Below are positions 32,402 through 41,045 of a stretch of 64,000 nt of DNA, one piece after another. Position 1 is the stretch's first letter, and each line of letters begins with the position of its first letter. The stretch covers positions 930,001 to 994,000 of the forward strand of contig NC_017075.1 in assembly GCF_000284255.1 (NCBI RefSeq), in the 5' to 3' direction. Source of the DNA: Rubrivivax gelatinosus IL144. Lineage in GTDB: Bacteria > Pseudomonadota > Gammaproteobacteria > Burkholderiales > Burkholderiaceae_C. The translations under genes and the position numbers were made by a program. The notes beneath the pieces were generated by a model. It was not told the origin of the DNA. It worked only from the letters and a program-made list of their open reading frames with translations, and did no database searches.

Positions 32402-33087
32402 GCACCTCCACCGACCGCCAGCGCCGCCTGGTCTGGGACCTGCCGGTGCGCCTGTTCCACGGGCTCATCGTCGTCTGCTTCGCCGGCGCCTGGCTGAGCT
32501 CCGAGAGCGAACGCCAGGCGCTGCTGCACGAGACGCTGGGCTACACGCTCGCCGGGCTGATCGTCTGGCGTCTGGTCTGGGGCCTGGTCGGCACGCGCCA
32601 CGCGCGTTTCGGCGACTTCGTCACCGGGCCGGGCGCGGTGCTGCGCTACCTGAAGAACGTCGCCCGGCGCACGCCCGAGCACCACGTCGGCCACAACCCG
32701 GCCAGCGCGCTGGCGATCGTCGTGCTGCTGGTGCTGGGCCTGGTGCTGGGTGCCAGCGGCTGGGCGCTGCAGCAGGACGTCGGCGGCGAATGGGTCGAAG
32801 GCGTGCACGAGCTCGCGGCCAACGTCTTCCTGCTGACCGCCGTGGCCCACGTCGTCGGCGTGCTGCTGGCCAGCCGCATGACCGGCGAGAACCTGCCGCG
32901 CAGCATGGTCGACGGGCTGAAGATCGCGCCGCCCGAGCAGGCCATCCGTTCGTCCTGGCGCAGCGTCGCGGCGCTGCTGCTGGCCGCGGTGCTGGGCTTC
33001 TGGGTGCTGCAGTGGCGCGACGCCGCAGCGTCGGCCGACGACGGCGCGGTGGCTTCGGCCGCCCCTGCCGCCGGCGACGAGGACTAG
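32398..33087 (+). CDS. Membrane cytochrome b (b561/hydrogenase-type)
   Basis: A 229-residue integral membrane protein. It opens RRLVWDLPVRLFHGLIVVCF, with a His heme ligand in the first TM helix, and has HETLGYTLAGLIVWRLVWGL, EGVHELAANVFLLTAVAHVV and a last TM near residues 190-210. The His residues in helices 1, 2 and 4 can ligate b hemes. It should pass electrons from the quinone pool to the periplasmic DHC and SHP cytochromes. The ATG overlaps the DHC stop by 4 nt. The tail is Ala- and Asp-rich. Confidence 0.9.
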   Translation: MSTSTDRQRRLVWDLPVRLFHGLIVVCFAGAWLSSESERQALLHETLGYTLAGLIVWRLVWGLVGTRHARFGDFVTGPGAVLRYLKNVARRTPEHHVGHNPASALAIVVLLVLGLVLGASGWALQQDVGGEWVEGVHELAANVFLLTAVAHVVGVLLASRMTGENLPRSMVDGLKIAPPEQAIRSSWRSVAALLLAAVLGFWVLQWRDAAASADDGAVASAAPAAGDED

Positions 33088-33097
33088 CATCACCACC

Positions 33098-33754
33098 ATG
33101 CGCATCCTGCTCGTCGAAGACGATCCGCTGCTCGGCGACGGCCTGCGGGCCGGGCTCTCCCAGGCCGGCTTCCAGGTCGACTGGGTGCGCGACGGCGAGG
33201 CCGCGTCGCGCGAGCTGCGCTCGGCGGTGCACACCGCCGCGGTGCTGGACCTGGGCCTGCCGCGCAAGGACGGCCTGGAGGTGCTGGCCGAGACCCGCGC
33301 CGCCGGCGTGCGCCTGCCGGTGCTGGTGCTGACCGCGCGCGACGCCGTCAGCGACCGCGTCATCGGCCTGGACGGCGGTGCCGACGACTACGTCGTCAAG
33401 CCCGTGGACCTGGACGAACTCGCTGCGCGGCTGCGCGCGCTGATCCGCCGCGCCCACGGCCAGACGCAGGACCTGCTGGCCGCCGGCGAGGTCGTGCTCG
33501 ACCCCGCGGCGCGCACCGTCACGCATGCCGGCGAGCCGGTCGTGCTGTCGCAGCGCGAGTTCGACCTGCTGCATGCGCTGATGCTCAACGCCGGGCGCGT
33601 GCTGACGCGCGAGCAGCTCGAACAGCACCTGTACCGCTGGGGCCGCGAGGTCGAGAGCAACGCCGTCGAGGTGCACGTGCACCACCTGCGGCGCAAGCTC
33701 GGCGCCGAGCTCGTGCAGACCGTGCGCGGCGTCGGTTACCTGCTGCCCGCCTGA
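33098..33754 (+). CDS. OmpR-family response regulator (QseB/PmrA type)
   Basis: A 218-residue response regulator. Receiver domain at residues 1-115: MRILLVEDDPLLGDGLRAGL, the Asp in AAVLDLGLPRKDGLEVL, and Lys in DDYVVKPVDLDELAARL. Winged helix at about 125-218, ending NAVEVHVHHLRRKLG and VRGVGYLLPA. It closely follows the cytochrome b gene (10 nt) and overlaps the kinase start by 1 nt. A box CTTAAG-N5-CCTAAG upstream of the operon fits the binding site of this subfamily. It probably controls its own operon. Confidence 0.93.
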   Translation: MRILLVEDDPLLGDGLRAGLSQAGFQVDWVRDGEAASRELRSAVHTAAVLDLGLPRKDGLEVLAETRAAGVRLPVLVLTARDAVSDRVIGLDGGADDYVVKPVDLDELAARLRALIRRAHGQTQDLLAAGEVVLDPAARTVTHAGEPVVLSQREFDLLHALMLNAGRVLTREQLEQHLYRWGREVESNAVEVHVHHLRRKLGAELVQTVRGVGYLLPA

Positions 33755-35256
33755 TGCGCCGTCTCGTGCCGCGTTCGCTGCAGGGCCGGCTGCTGCTGCT
33801 GGTGCTGGGGCTGGTCAGCGTGCTGTGGCTGGCGACGCTGGCCATCAGCTTCCGCGACACGCGGCGCGAGCTGAGCGAACTGCTCGACGCCCACCTCGCG
33901 CAGGCCGCGACGCTGCTCGTCGCCCAGCAGGTGCGCACGATCGAGGACGCGGACGACGACGATGACGACGACCATCGCGACCGTGCTGCCGAGCAGCGCC
34001 GGCGCGAAGCCCGCGACGCCGCGCACGCCGCGCGCCACGCCGCCAAACGCGAAGCCAAGCGTCAGCGCCACGAGCACGACGACGACGACCGTTTCGGCAT
34101 CGCCGCGCTGCGCCACTACTCGCCGCGCGTGGCTTTCCAGGTCTGGCACGAAGGGCGGCTGGTGCAGCGCTCGGCCAACGCGCCCGAGACCCGGCTCGAC
34201 GGCCTGGGCCCGGGCGGACGGCCGCTGCGCCAGGACCGCGACGGTTTCGGCCTGGTGCGCATCGACGGCGAGGTCTGGCGGATGTTCAGCGCCCGCGGCT
34301 CCGACCGCGACGTGCAGGTGCTGGTCGCCGAACACCTGGACTCGCGCCGTTCGATCCTGCACGCGCTGCTCTGGGGCACGCTGTGGCCGCTGGCGCTGGG
34401 CCTGCCGTTGCTCGGGCTGGGCGTCTGGTGGGCGGTGCGCACCGGCACCGCGCCGCTGCGCCGGCTGGGCGCGACGCTGGCCGAACGCGAGCCGCAGGCG
34501 CTGAAACCGGTCGAGGTGGCCGACGCGCCCAGCGAGATGCGGCCGATGATCGACGAGCTCAACGGTCTGTTCGGGCGCATCGCCCGGATGATGGAGACCG
34601 AACGCCGCTTCACCGCCGACGCCGCGCACGAGCTGCGCACGCCGATCGCCGCGATCCGCACCCAGGCCCAGGTGGCGCTGGGCGAAGCCGACGGCGAACG
34701 CCGCCGCCACGCGCTGCAGTCGACGATCGAAGGCTGTGACCGGGCGGTGCGTCTGGTCGAGCAGCTGCTGACGCTGGCCCGGCTGGACGCCGGCGGCGAG
34801 GCCCCCGCGGTGGCGCCGGTGGCGCTGGACGCGGTCGCGCGCCGGGTGGCCGCGGCGCTGGCGCCGCAGGCGCTCGCGCGCCGCCAGCAGCTGGAGCTGG
34901 AAGCCGACGGCGACCTGCGTGTCGACGGCGTCGAGGCGCTGCTGTCGGTGCTGATCCGCAACCTGGTCGAGAACGCGCTGCGCTACAGCCCCGCCGAAGC
35001 GACGGTGCGCGCCACGCTGGCGCGCCACGGCAGCACCGTCGTGCTGACGGTCGAGGACAGCGGCCCGGGCATGGCCGAGGCCGACATCGCGCGCCTGGGC
35101 GAACGTTTCTTCCGCGTGCTCGGCCAGGACGCCAGCGGCAGCGGCCTGGGCTGGTCCATCGTGCGGCGCATCGTCGCGCTGCACCACGCCCAGGTCGAGG
35201 TCACGCGCTCGGCCACGCTCGGCGGGCTGGCGGTGAGGGTGGTGCTGCCCGGCTGA
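33754..35256 (+). CDS. Sensor histidine kinase (QseC/PmrB type) with Asp/His-rich sensor domain
   Basis: A 500-residue kinase. TM1 is at about residues 12-35. The periplasmic domain contains an acidic run (EDADDDDDDDHRDRA near residues 67-80) and, after a basic Ala/Arg segment, RHEHDDDDRF near 105-115. TM2 lies near 205-230. The H box is FTADAAHELRTPI, N box LIRNLVENALRYS, and G2 box GSGLGWSIVRRI. The Asp and His runs could bind divalent metal or respond to redox metals, which would suit a gene behind cytochromes. This is an inference. Divergent thioesterase genes begin beyond the stop. Confidence 0.92.
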   Translation: MRRLVPRSLQGRLLLLVLGLVSVLWLATLAISFRDTRRELSELLDAHLAQAATLLVAQQVRTIEDADDDDDDDHRDRAAEQRRREARDAAHAARHAAKREAKRQRHEHDDDDRFGIAALRHYSPRVAFQVWHEGRLVQRSANAPETRLDGLGPGGRPLRQDRDGFGLVRIDGEVWRMFSARGSDRDVQVLVAEHLDSRRSILHALLWGTLWPLALGLPLLGLGVWWAVRTGTAPLRRLGATLAEREPQALKPVEVADAPSEMRPMIDELNGLFGRIARMMETERRFTADAAHELRTPIAAIRTQAQVALGEADGERRRHALQSTIEGCDRAVRLVEQLLTLARLDAGGEAPAVAPVALDAVARRVAAALAPQALARRQQLELEADGDLRVDGVEALLSVLIRNLVENALRYSPAEATVRATLARHGSTVVLTVEDSGPGMAEADIARLGERFFRVLGQDASGSGLGWSIVRRIVALHHAQVEVTRSATLGGLAVRVVLPG

Positions 35257-35679
35257 TCAGCGGGGGATCGTGCGCGGCTTGCCGTCGTCGGTGATCGCGA
35301 CGTAGGTCAGGTTCGCCTCGGTCACCTTGACGATCTGCGGGTCGGCCGGGTTGCGTTCGGCCCAGACCTCGACATGCACGGTGACCGAGGTGTTGCCGAT
35401 GCGTTCGACGTGGGCGTAGAAGCTCAGCAGGTCGCCGATCGACACCGGCTGCTTGAAGACGAACTGGTTGACGGCCACCGTCGCGATGCGGCCGCGGGCC
35501 ACGCGGGCCGGCAGCACGGCGCCGGCGAGATCCACCTGCGCCATGATCCAGCCGCCGAAGACGTCGCCGTTGGCGTTGGCGTCGGCGGGCATCGGCATCA
35601 CGCGCAGCACGAGTTCGGCACCGTCGGGCAGCGTGGCCGGGGGCATGTGCGGGACGGCCGGGGCTGCGGGGGCGTTCAT
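35257..35679 (-). CDS. Acyl-CoA thioesterase, YciA-like hotdog fold
   Basis: A 140-residue hotdog thioesterase that hydrolyses acyl-CoA to fatty acid and CoA. It has the YciA pattern MPADANANGDVFGGWIMAQV, in which the Asp after Gly is catalytic, then AVNQFVFKQPVSIGDLLSFY and VVTEANLTYVAI-like VTEANLTYVAI. I chose ATG 35679; the open frame continues far upstream but is an antisense shadow of the ABC transporter. It is divergent from the ATM1-type ABC gene, with 93 bp between. The role is likely cytosolic control of acyl-CoA pools. Confidence 0.93.
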   Translation of the reverse strand: MNAPAAPAVPHMPPATLPDGAELVLRVMPMPADANANGDVFGGWIMAQVDLAGAVLPARVARGRIATVAVNQFVFKQPVSIGDLLSFYAHVERIGNTSVTVHVEVWAERNPADPQIVKVTEANLTYVAITDDGKPRTIPR

Positions 35680-35772
35680 ACGGGCAGGGCTCCTGGGAAG
35701 ACGACTGCCGGCATTGTGGCCTGCCGGGCCGCTGCCAGCGCCGCGGCGGCCGGGCGGTGACAATCCCCGCCC

Positions 35773-37611
35773 ATGCGTTCCGCCTCCCGCTCCCTGCGTA
35801 TGCCCCCCGCGCCGGCTCCCGAACCGGGCGCGCCGCGCTCGGACTGGAAGACGCTGGCACGCCTGCTGCCCTATCTGTGGGTCTACCGCTGGCGCGTGTC
35901 GATCGCGCTGGCCTTCCTGGTCGCCGCCAAGGTGGCCAACGTCGGCGTGCCGCTGCTGCTCAAGCAGCTCGTCGACGCGATGGCGATCAAGCCCGGCGAC
36001 ACCGCGGCGCTGCTGGTCGTGCCGGTCGGGCTGATCGTCGCCTACGGCGCGCTTCGCCTGTCGACCTCGATCTTCACCGAACTGCGCGAGCTGATCTTCG
36101 CGCGCGCTACCGAAGGCGCTTCGCGCAGCATCTCGCTGCAGGTGTTCCGCCATCTGCACGCGCTGTCGATGCGTTTCCACCTGGAACGCCAGACCGGCGG
36201 CATGACGCGCGACATCGAGCGCGGCACGCGCGCGGTGCAGGCGCTGATCTCGTATTCGCTCTACAGCATCCTGCCGACGCTGATCGAGGTCGGCCTCGTC
36301 CTCGGCCTGCTGGCCGTCAAGTTCGACGCCTGGTTCGCCTGGATCACCGCGGCGGCGCTGGTCTTCTACATCGGCTTCACGATCGTCGTCACCGAATGGC
36401 GCACGCAGTTCCGGCGCCAGATGAACGAGCTGGACTCGAACGCGCACACGCGCGCCATCGACTCGCTGCTGAACTACGAGACCGTCAAGTACTTCAACAA
36501 CGAGGACTTCGAGACCCGGCGCTACGACGAGAGCCTGGAGCGGCTGCAGCGCGCCAAGATCAAGAGCCAGAGCACGCTGAGCCTGCTCAACACCGGGCAG
36601 CAGCTGATCATCGCCGCGGCGCTGGTGGCCATGCTCTGGCGCGCCACGGTCGGCGTCGCCGAAGGCCGGCTGACGCTGGGCGATCTGGTGATGATCAACG
36701 CCTTCATGATCCAGCTGTACATCCCGCTGAACTTCCTCGGCGTGATCTACCGCGAGATCAAGCAGGCGCTGACCGACCTGGACAAGATGTTCAACCTGCT
36801 CGAACGCGAGCGCGAGGTCGCCGACGCGCCGGGCGCCGCCGAGCTGCGCGTCAGCGACGGCGCGGTGCGCTTCGAGTCGGTCGACTTCGCCTACGACCCG
36901 GCACGGCCCATCCTGCACGGCGTCAGCTTCGAGATCCCTGCCGGGCGCACGGTGGCCGTGGTCGGCGCCTCGGGCGCCGGCAAGTCGACGCTGGCGCGGC
37001 TGCTCTACCGCTTCTACGACGTCAGCGGCGGGCGCATCACGATCGACGGCCAGGACATCCGCGGCGTCACGCAGCAGAGCCTGCGCCGCGCGATCGGCAT
37101 CGTCCCGCAGGACACGGTGCTGTTCAACGACAGCGTCGAGTTCAACATCGCCTACGGCCGCCCGGGCGCCAGCCGGGCCGAGGTCGAGGCCGCGGCGCGC
37201 TCGGCGCACATCCACGACTTCATCGCCGCCACGCCCCAGGGCTACGAGACGGTGGTCGGCGAGCGCGGGCTGAAGCTCTCCGGCGGCGAGAAGCAGCGGG
37301 TCGCGATCGCGCGCACGCTGCTGAAGAACCCGGCGATCCTGATCTTCGACGAAGCGACCTCGGCGCTGGACTCGGCCAACGAACGTGCGATCCAGGCCGA
37401 GCTGAAGAGCGCAGCCCAGGGCAAGACCGCGCTGGTCATCGCCCACCGGCTGTCGACGGTGGTCGACGCGCACGAGATCGTCGTGCTCGACCACGGCCGC
37501 GTCGTCGAGCGCGGCGCGCACGCCGAGCTGCTGGCGCGCGACGGCCGCTACGCCGAGATGTGGCGGCTGCAGCAGGCGGCGCGCGACGCCGACGAGCCGG
37601 CCGACGCCTGA
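35773..37611 (+). CDS. ATM1-type ABC exporter (half transporter)
   Basis: A 612-residue protein with an N-terminal six-helix membrane domain and a C-terminal ATPase. The membrane domain has the ATM1 hallmarks MRFHLERQTGGMTRDIERG and NYETVKYFNNEDFE. The ATPase has Walker A GASGAGKSTLARLLYRF, signature LSGGEKQRVAIARTLL, Walker B ILIFDEATSALD and the H-loop VIAHRLSTV. ATM1 relatives in bacteria export glutathione-conjugated metals or polysulfides, and mitochondrial ones support cytosolic iron-sulfur assembly. It functions as a homodimer. A LysR gene follows 22 nt downstream. Confidence 0.93.
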   Translation: MRSASRSLRMPPAPAPEPGAPRSDWKTLARLLPYLWVYRWRVSIALAFLVAAKVANVGVPLLLKQLVDAMAIKPGDTAALLVVPVGLIVAYGALRLSTSIFTELRELIFARATEGASRSISLQVFRHLHALSMRFHLERQTGGMTRDIERGTRAVQALISYSLYSILPTLIEVGLVLGLLAVKFDAWFAWITAAALVFYIGFTIVVTEWRTQFRRQMNELDSNAHTRAIDSLLNYETVKYFNNEDFETRRYDESLERLQRAKIKSQSTLSLLNTGQQLIIAAALVAMLWRATVGVAEGRLTLGDLVMINAFMIQLYIPLNFLGVIYREIKQALTDLDKMFNLLEREREVADAPGAAELRVSDGAVRFESVDFAYDPARPILHGVSFEIPAGRTVAVVGASGAGKSTLARLLYRFYDVSGGRITIDGQDIRGVTQQSLRRAIGIVPQDTVLFNDSVEFNIAYGRPGASRAEVEAAARSAHIHDFIAATPQGYETVVGERGLKLSGGEKQRVAIARTLLKNPAILIFDEATSALDSANERAIQAELKSAAQGKTALVIAHRLSTVVDAHEIVVLDHGRVVERGAHAELLARDGRYAEMWRLQQAARDADEPADA

Positions 37612-37633
37612 TTCCCCCTTCACCACGCACCCG

Positions 37634-38542
37634 ATGGAAACCAAGTGGCTCGAGGACTTCGTGAGCCTCGCCGAGACCCGCAGCTTCTCGCGTTCGGCGC
37701 AGCTGCGCCACGTCACGCAGCCGGCGTTCTCGCGCCGCATCCAGGCGCTGGAAGCCTGGGCCGGCATCGACCTCGTCGACCGCTCCTCTTACCCGACGCG
37801 GCTGACGCCCGCCGGCGAGACCTTCCACGCCCAGGCGCTGGAGATCCTGGGCTCGCTGGCTTCGGCGCGCAACATGATGCGTTCGTACCAGGCCGCGGGC
37901 CTGGACATGATCGAGTTCGCGGCGCCGCACACGCTGGCCTTCACCTTCTTCCCGCACTGGCTGATGGACCTGCGCCAGCGCTTCGGCAACATCAAGAGCC
38001 GGCTCACCGGGCTGAACGTGCACGACGCGGTGCTGCGCCTCACCGAAGGCGGCTGCGACCTGCTGATCGCCTACCACCACCCGTCGCAGCCGCTGCAGCT
38101 GTCGACCGACCGCTACGAGATGCTCAGCCTGGGCAGCGAGACGCTGTCGGCCTATGCCAAACCCGACGCCGACGGCCAGCCGCTGTTCCGCCTGCCCGGC
38201 CACGAGCGTGTGCCCTGCCTGAGCTACGCCTCGGGCGCCTACATGGCGCGCCTGGTCGAGCTGATCCTCAAGCAGGCGCCGGTGCCGGCGCAGCTGGAGC
38301 CGATCTACGTCACCGACATGGCCGAGGGGCTGAAGTCGATGGCGCTCGAAGGCCACGGCCTGGCCTTCCTGCCGGCCAGCTCGGTGCACAAGGAGCTGGA
38401 GTTGTGCCGCCTCGTGCCGGCCGCGCCGGCGGGCAGCTTCGAGGTGACGATGGACGTGCGCATCTACCGCGAGCGGCCGGAGTTCGTGCGCCATCCCAAG
38501 CCCGGCGTGCAGGCCTTGTGGGACTTCCTGCGGCGCGGCTGA
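37634..38542 (+). CDS. LysR-family regulator, HypT/YjiE-like
   Basis: A 302-residue LysR protein. The helix-turn-helix is METKWLEDFVSLAETRSFSR through VTQPAFSRRIQALE at residues 1-45. The opening and the later AGLDMIEFAAPHTLAFTFFP and SYASGAYMARLVELIL match the HypT/YjiE group, which in E. coli responds to hypochlorite through Met and Cys oxidation. Whether this protein senses oxidants is not visible. It follows the ABC exporter by 22 nt, perhaps in one transcript, and is followed by a clear terminator before the glt genes. Confidence 0.9.
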   Translation: METKWLEDFVSLAETRSFSRSAQLRHVTQPAFSRRIQALEAWAGIDLVDRSSYPTRLTPAGETFHAQALEILGSLASARNMMRSYQAAGLDMIEFAAPHTLAFTFFPHWLMDLRQRFGNIKSRLTGLNVHDAVLRLTEGGCDLLIAYHHPSQPLQLSTDRYEMLSLGSETLSAYAKPDADGQPLFRLPGHERVPCLSYASGAYMARLVELILKQAPVPAQLEPIYVTDMAEGLKSMALEGHGLAFLPASSVHKELELCRLVPAAPAGSFEVTMDVRIYRERPEFVRHPKPGVQALWDFLRRG

Positions 38543-38593
38543 CGCGCGACGATCGGGGCGCTTCGTGGCCCGTTTCGTGCATTCCCTGAGGGC

Positions 38594-38614
38594 GGGCGCA
38601 TCGGGCGCCCTTTT
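38594..38614 (+). terminator. Intrinsic terminator after the HypT-like LysR gene
   Basis: GGGCGC (38594-38599) pairs with GCGCCC (38605-38610) and is followed directly by TTTT. It separates the LysR transcript from the gltIJKL operon. Confidence 0.7.
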
Positions 38615-38673
38615 GTCATCCCTAAAATGAGCAGTTCCGCCTTTCACCTGCTTCCCACTGCGAAGGAGAGTTC

Positions 38674-39561
38674 ATGAAGAAGACGTTGCTGGCTGCAGCC
38701 GCGCTGCTGGCCGTCGGCGCTGTCCAGGCCGATACGCTGTCCAAGATCAAGGAGACCGGCACGGTCACGATGGGCGTGCGTGAGTCGTCGGGCCTGTCGT
38801 ACACGCTGGGCGATGGCAAGTACGTCGGCTACCACGTCGACGTCTGCCAGAAGGTGCTCTCCGACATCCGCAAGAAGCTGGGCCTGTCGAGCCTGACCAT
38901 CAAGTACCAACCGGTCACCTCGCAGAACCGCATCCCGCTGGTGCAGAACGGCACCGTCGACATCGAGTGCGGCTCGACGACGAACAACGTCGCGCGCCAG
39001 AAGGACGTCGCCTTCGCCGTCACGACCTACGTCGAGGAAGTGCGCATCGCCGTCAAGGCCGACTCCGGCATCACCTCGATCGGCCAGCTGACCGGCAAGA
39101 CCGTCGCCACGACCACCGGCACGACCTCGGTGCAGACCCTGCGCAAGCACGAGCGCGCCAACGGCGTCGACTTCAAGGAGGTCTACGGCAAGGACCACGC
39201 CGACAGCTTCCTGCTGCTCGAGTCGGGCCGCGCCGACGCCTTCGTGATGGACGGCTCGATCCTGGCGAAGAACATCGCCACGTCGAAGAACCCGAAGGGC
39301 TTCAAGATCGTCGGCGAAGTGCTGTCGGTCGAGCCGATCGCGATCATGCTGCGCAAGGACGACGCCGCCTTCAAGGCCGCCGTCGACGAGAGCATCAAGG
39401 CGCAGATCAAGAGCGGCGACCTGGCCAAGACCTACGACAAGTGGTTCCTGCAGCCGATCCCGCCGACCAACACGACGATCGGCATGCCGCTGAACGCGGC
39501 CACCAAGGCGGCTTGGGCGACTCCCAACGACAAGCCGATGGAAGAGTACGCCAAGCGCTGA
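38674..39561 (+). CDS. gltI: Glutamate/aspartate ABC transporter substrate-binding protein
   Basis: A 295-residue periplasmic protein with a signal peptide ending VQA. It matches GltI: ETGTVTMGVRESSGLSYTLG, then VTSQNRIPLVQNGTVDIECG with TTNNVARQKDVAFA, and VATTTGTTSVQTLRKHE. Those residues form the acidic amino acid pocket. It captures glutamate and aspartate and delivers them to GltJK. It starts the gltIJKL operon 60 bp after a terminator, with an AAGGAG ribosome-binding site. A stable hairpin follows it, which would let it be made in excess of the permeases. Confidence 0.95.
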   Translation: MKKTLLAAAALLAVGAVQADTLSKIKETGTVTMGVRESSGLSYTLGDGKYVGYHVDVCQKVLSDIRKKLGLSSLTIKYQPVTSQNRIPLVQNGTVDIECGSTTNNVARQKDVAFAVTTYVEEVRIAVKADSGITSIGQLTGKTVATTTGTTSVQTLRKHERANGVDFKEVYGKDHADSFLLLESGRADAFVMDGSILAKNIATSKNPKGFKIVGEVLSVEPIAIMLRKDDAAFKAAVDESIKAQIKSGDLAKTYDKWFLQPIPPTNTTIGMPLNAATKAAWATPNDKPMEEYAKR

Positions 39562-39574
39562 CGCGTTTCGCGCC

Positions 39575-39602
39575 GGGCCCGCTTCCGTCTCGGAGCGGGC
39601 CC
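39575..39602 (+). repeat. Stable hairpin between gltI and gltJ
   Basis: GGGCCCGCT (39575-39583) pairs perfectly with AGCGGGCCC (39594-39602), 14 nt after the gltI stop. It is followed by a mixed T-rich stretch rather than a full T run. Such hairpins protect binding-protein mRNA or cause partial termination. Confidence 0.65.
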
Positions 39603-39626
39603 TCGTTTCGTCTTTGAGGAGAGCGC

Positions 39627-40364
39627 GTGACCTGGGACTGGCAGATCTTCTGCACCGAGACCGTCACTGGTGAGGTGCTGCCGGGCTGCTTCGGCCGCGG
39701 CGGCGACATCACCTACCTGAACTGGCTGATGTCGGCCTGGGGCTGGACGCTGTCGGTGTCGGCGCTGGCGCTGATCGTGGCGCTGGTCTTCGGTTCGCTG
39801 ATGGGCATCCTGCGCACCACGCCGGATCGCCGCCTCGTCTTCTTCGGCAATGCGTGGACCGAGCTGTTCCGCAACATCCCGCTGCTGGTCCAGATCTTCC
39901 TCTGGTACCACGTGCTGCCGTCGCTGTTCAAGCCGCTGCAGGCCTTCCCGAGCTTCGTGCTGGTGGTCTTCGCGCTCGGCTTCTTCACCTCGGCGCGCAT
40001 CTCCGAGCAGGTGCGTGCGGGCATCCAGAGCCTGCCGCGCGGCCAGCGCTACGCGGGCCTGGCGATGGGCCTGACGCTGCCGCAGACCTATCGCTACGTG
40101 CTGCTGCCGATGGCCTTTCGCATCATCGTGCCGCCGCTCACCAGCGAGGCGATGAACATCATCAAGAACTCGTCGGTGGCCTTCGCGGTGAGCATCGCCG
40201 AGCTCACGATGTTCGCGCTGCAGGCCGGCGAGGAGACCTCGCGCAACATCGAGATGTACCTCGCGGTGACGGTGCTGTACTTCGTCTCGGCGTTCGCGAT
40301 CAACCGCGCGGCGCTGTTCATCGAGAACCGTGTCCGCGTGCCGGGCATGATCGGCGGGAAGTGA
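39627..40364 (+). CDS. gltJ: Glutamate/aspartate ABC transporter permease GltJ
   Basis: A 245-residue inner-membrane permease of the His/Glu/Gln group. Its N-terminal segment (WDWQIFCTETVTGEVLPGCF) is the extended start typical of GltJ. TM helices follow, with the EAA loop AGIQSLPRGQRYAGLAMGLT that contacts the ATPase. It begins with GTG 39627 preceded by GAGGAGA. It pairs with GltK to form the channel for glutamate and aspartate. It is 65 bp after gltI and 4 bp before gltK. Confidence 0.95.
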   Translation: MTWDWQIFCTETVTGEVLPGCFGRGGDITYLNWLMSAWGWTLSVSALALIVALVFGSLMGILRTTPDRRLVFFGNAWTELFRNIPLLVQIFLWYHVLPSLFKPLQAFPSFVLVVFALGFFTSARISEQVRAGIQSLPRGQRYAGLAMGLTLPQTYRYVLLPMAFRIIVPPLTSEAMNIIKNSSVAFAVSIAELTMFALQAGEETSRNIEMYLAVTVLYFVSAFAINRAALFIENRVRVPGMIGGK

Positions 40365-40368
40365 AGCG

Positions 40369-41034
40369 ATGAATCTCGACTTCAGCTTCTTCAGTGCCGA
40401 CGTCATCTCCGGCTTCATCGTCAAGGGCCTGCTGTTCTCGCTGCAGCTGACCGTCTTCGCGATGATCGGCGGCATCGTGCTGGGCACCCTGCTGGCGCTG
40501 ATGCGCCTGTCGGGCAAGCGCTGGCTGGTGATGCCCGCCGCGGCCTACGTCAACACCATGCGCAGCGTGCCGCTGGTCATGGTGATCCTGTGGTTCTTCC
40601 TGCTGATCCCGCTGCTGCTGGGCCGGCCGCTGGGCGCCGAGCTGTCGGCCTTCGTCACGTTCACGCTGTTCGAGGCCGCCTACTACTCGGAGATCATGCG
40701 CGCGGGCATCCAGAGCGTGCCCAAGGGCCAGGTCTACGCCGGCTACGCGATGGGCATGACCTACCGCCAGACGATGCAGCTCGTGGTGCTGCCGCAGGCC
40801 TTCCGCAACATGCTGCCGGTGCTGCTGACGCAGACCATCATCCTCTTCCAGGACACCTCGCTGGTCTACGCGATCGGCGCCTACGACCTGCTGAAGGGCT
40901 TCGAGATCGCCGGCAAGAACTTCAACCGGCCGGTCGAGACCTATCTCGTCGCCGCCGTCGTCTATTTCGTGATCTGCTTCGGCCTGTCGATGCTCGTGCG
41001 GCGGCTGCAGGCGCGGATCGCCATCATCCGCTGA
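40369..41034 (+). CDS. gltK: Glutamate/aspartate ABC transporter permease GltK
   Basis: A 221-residue permease of about five TM helices. The EAA loop is [20 protein letters not shown], and the sequence [20 protein letters not shown] is conserved in GltK. It lies 4 bp after gltJ and 11 bp before gltL and forms the second half of the channel. It shares an overall pattern with GltJ, reflecting an old duplication common to this transporter family. Confidence 0.95.
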   Translation: MNLDFSFFSADVISGFIVKGLLFSLQLTVFAMIGGIVLGTLLALMRLSGKRWLVMPAAAYVNTMRSVPLVMVILWFFLLIPLLLGRPLGAELSAFVTFTLFEAAYYSEIMRAGIQSVPKGQVYAGYAMGMTYRQTMQLVVLPQAFRNMLPVLLTQTIILFQDTSLVYAIGAYDLLKGFEIAGKNFNRPVETYLVAAVVYFVICFGLSMLVRRLQARIAIIR

Positions 41035-41045
41035 GGAATTTCCGA

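Noticed and set aside
35680..37767. Upstream extension of the thioesterase frame
   Set aside because: It lies antisense to the ATM1-type ABC gene and has no conserved residues. The thioesterase starts at 35679.
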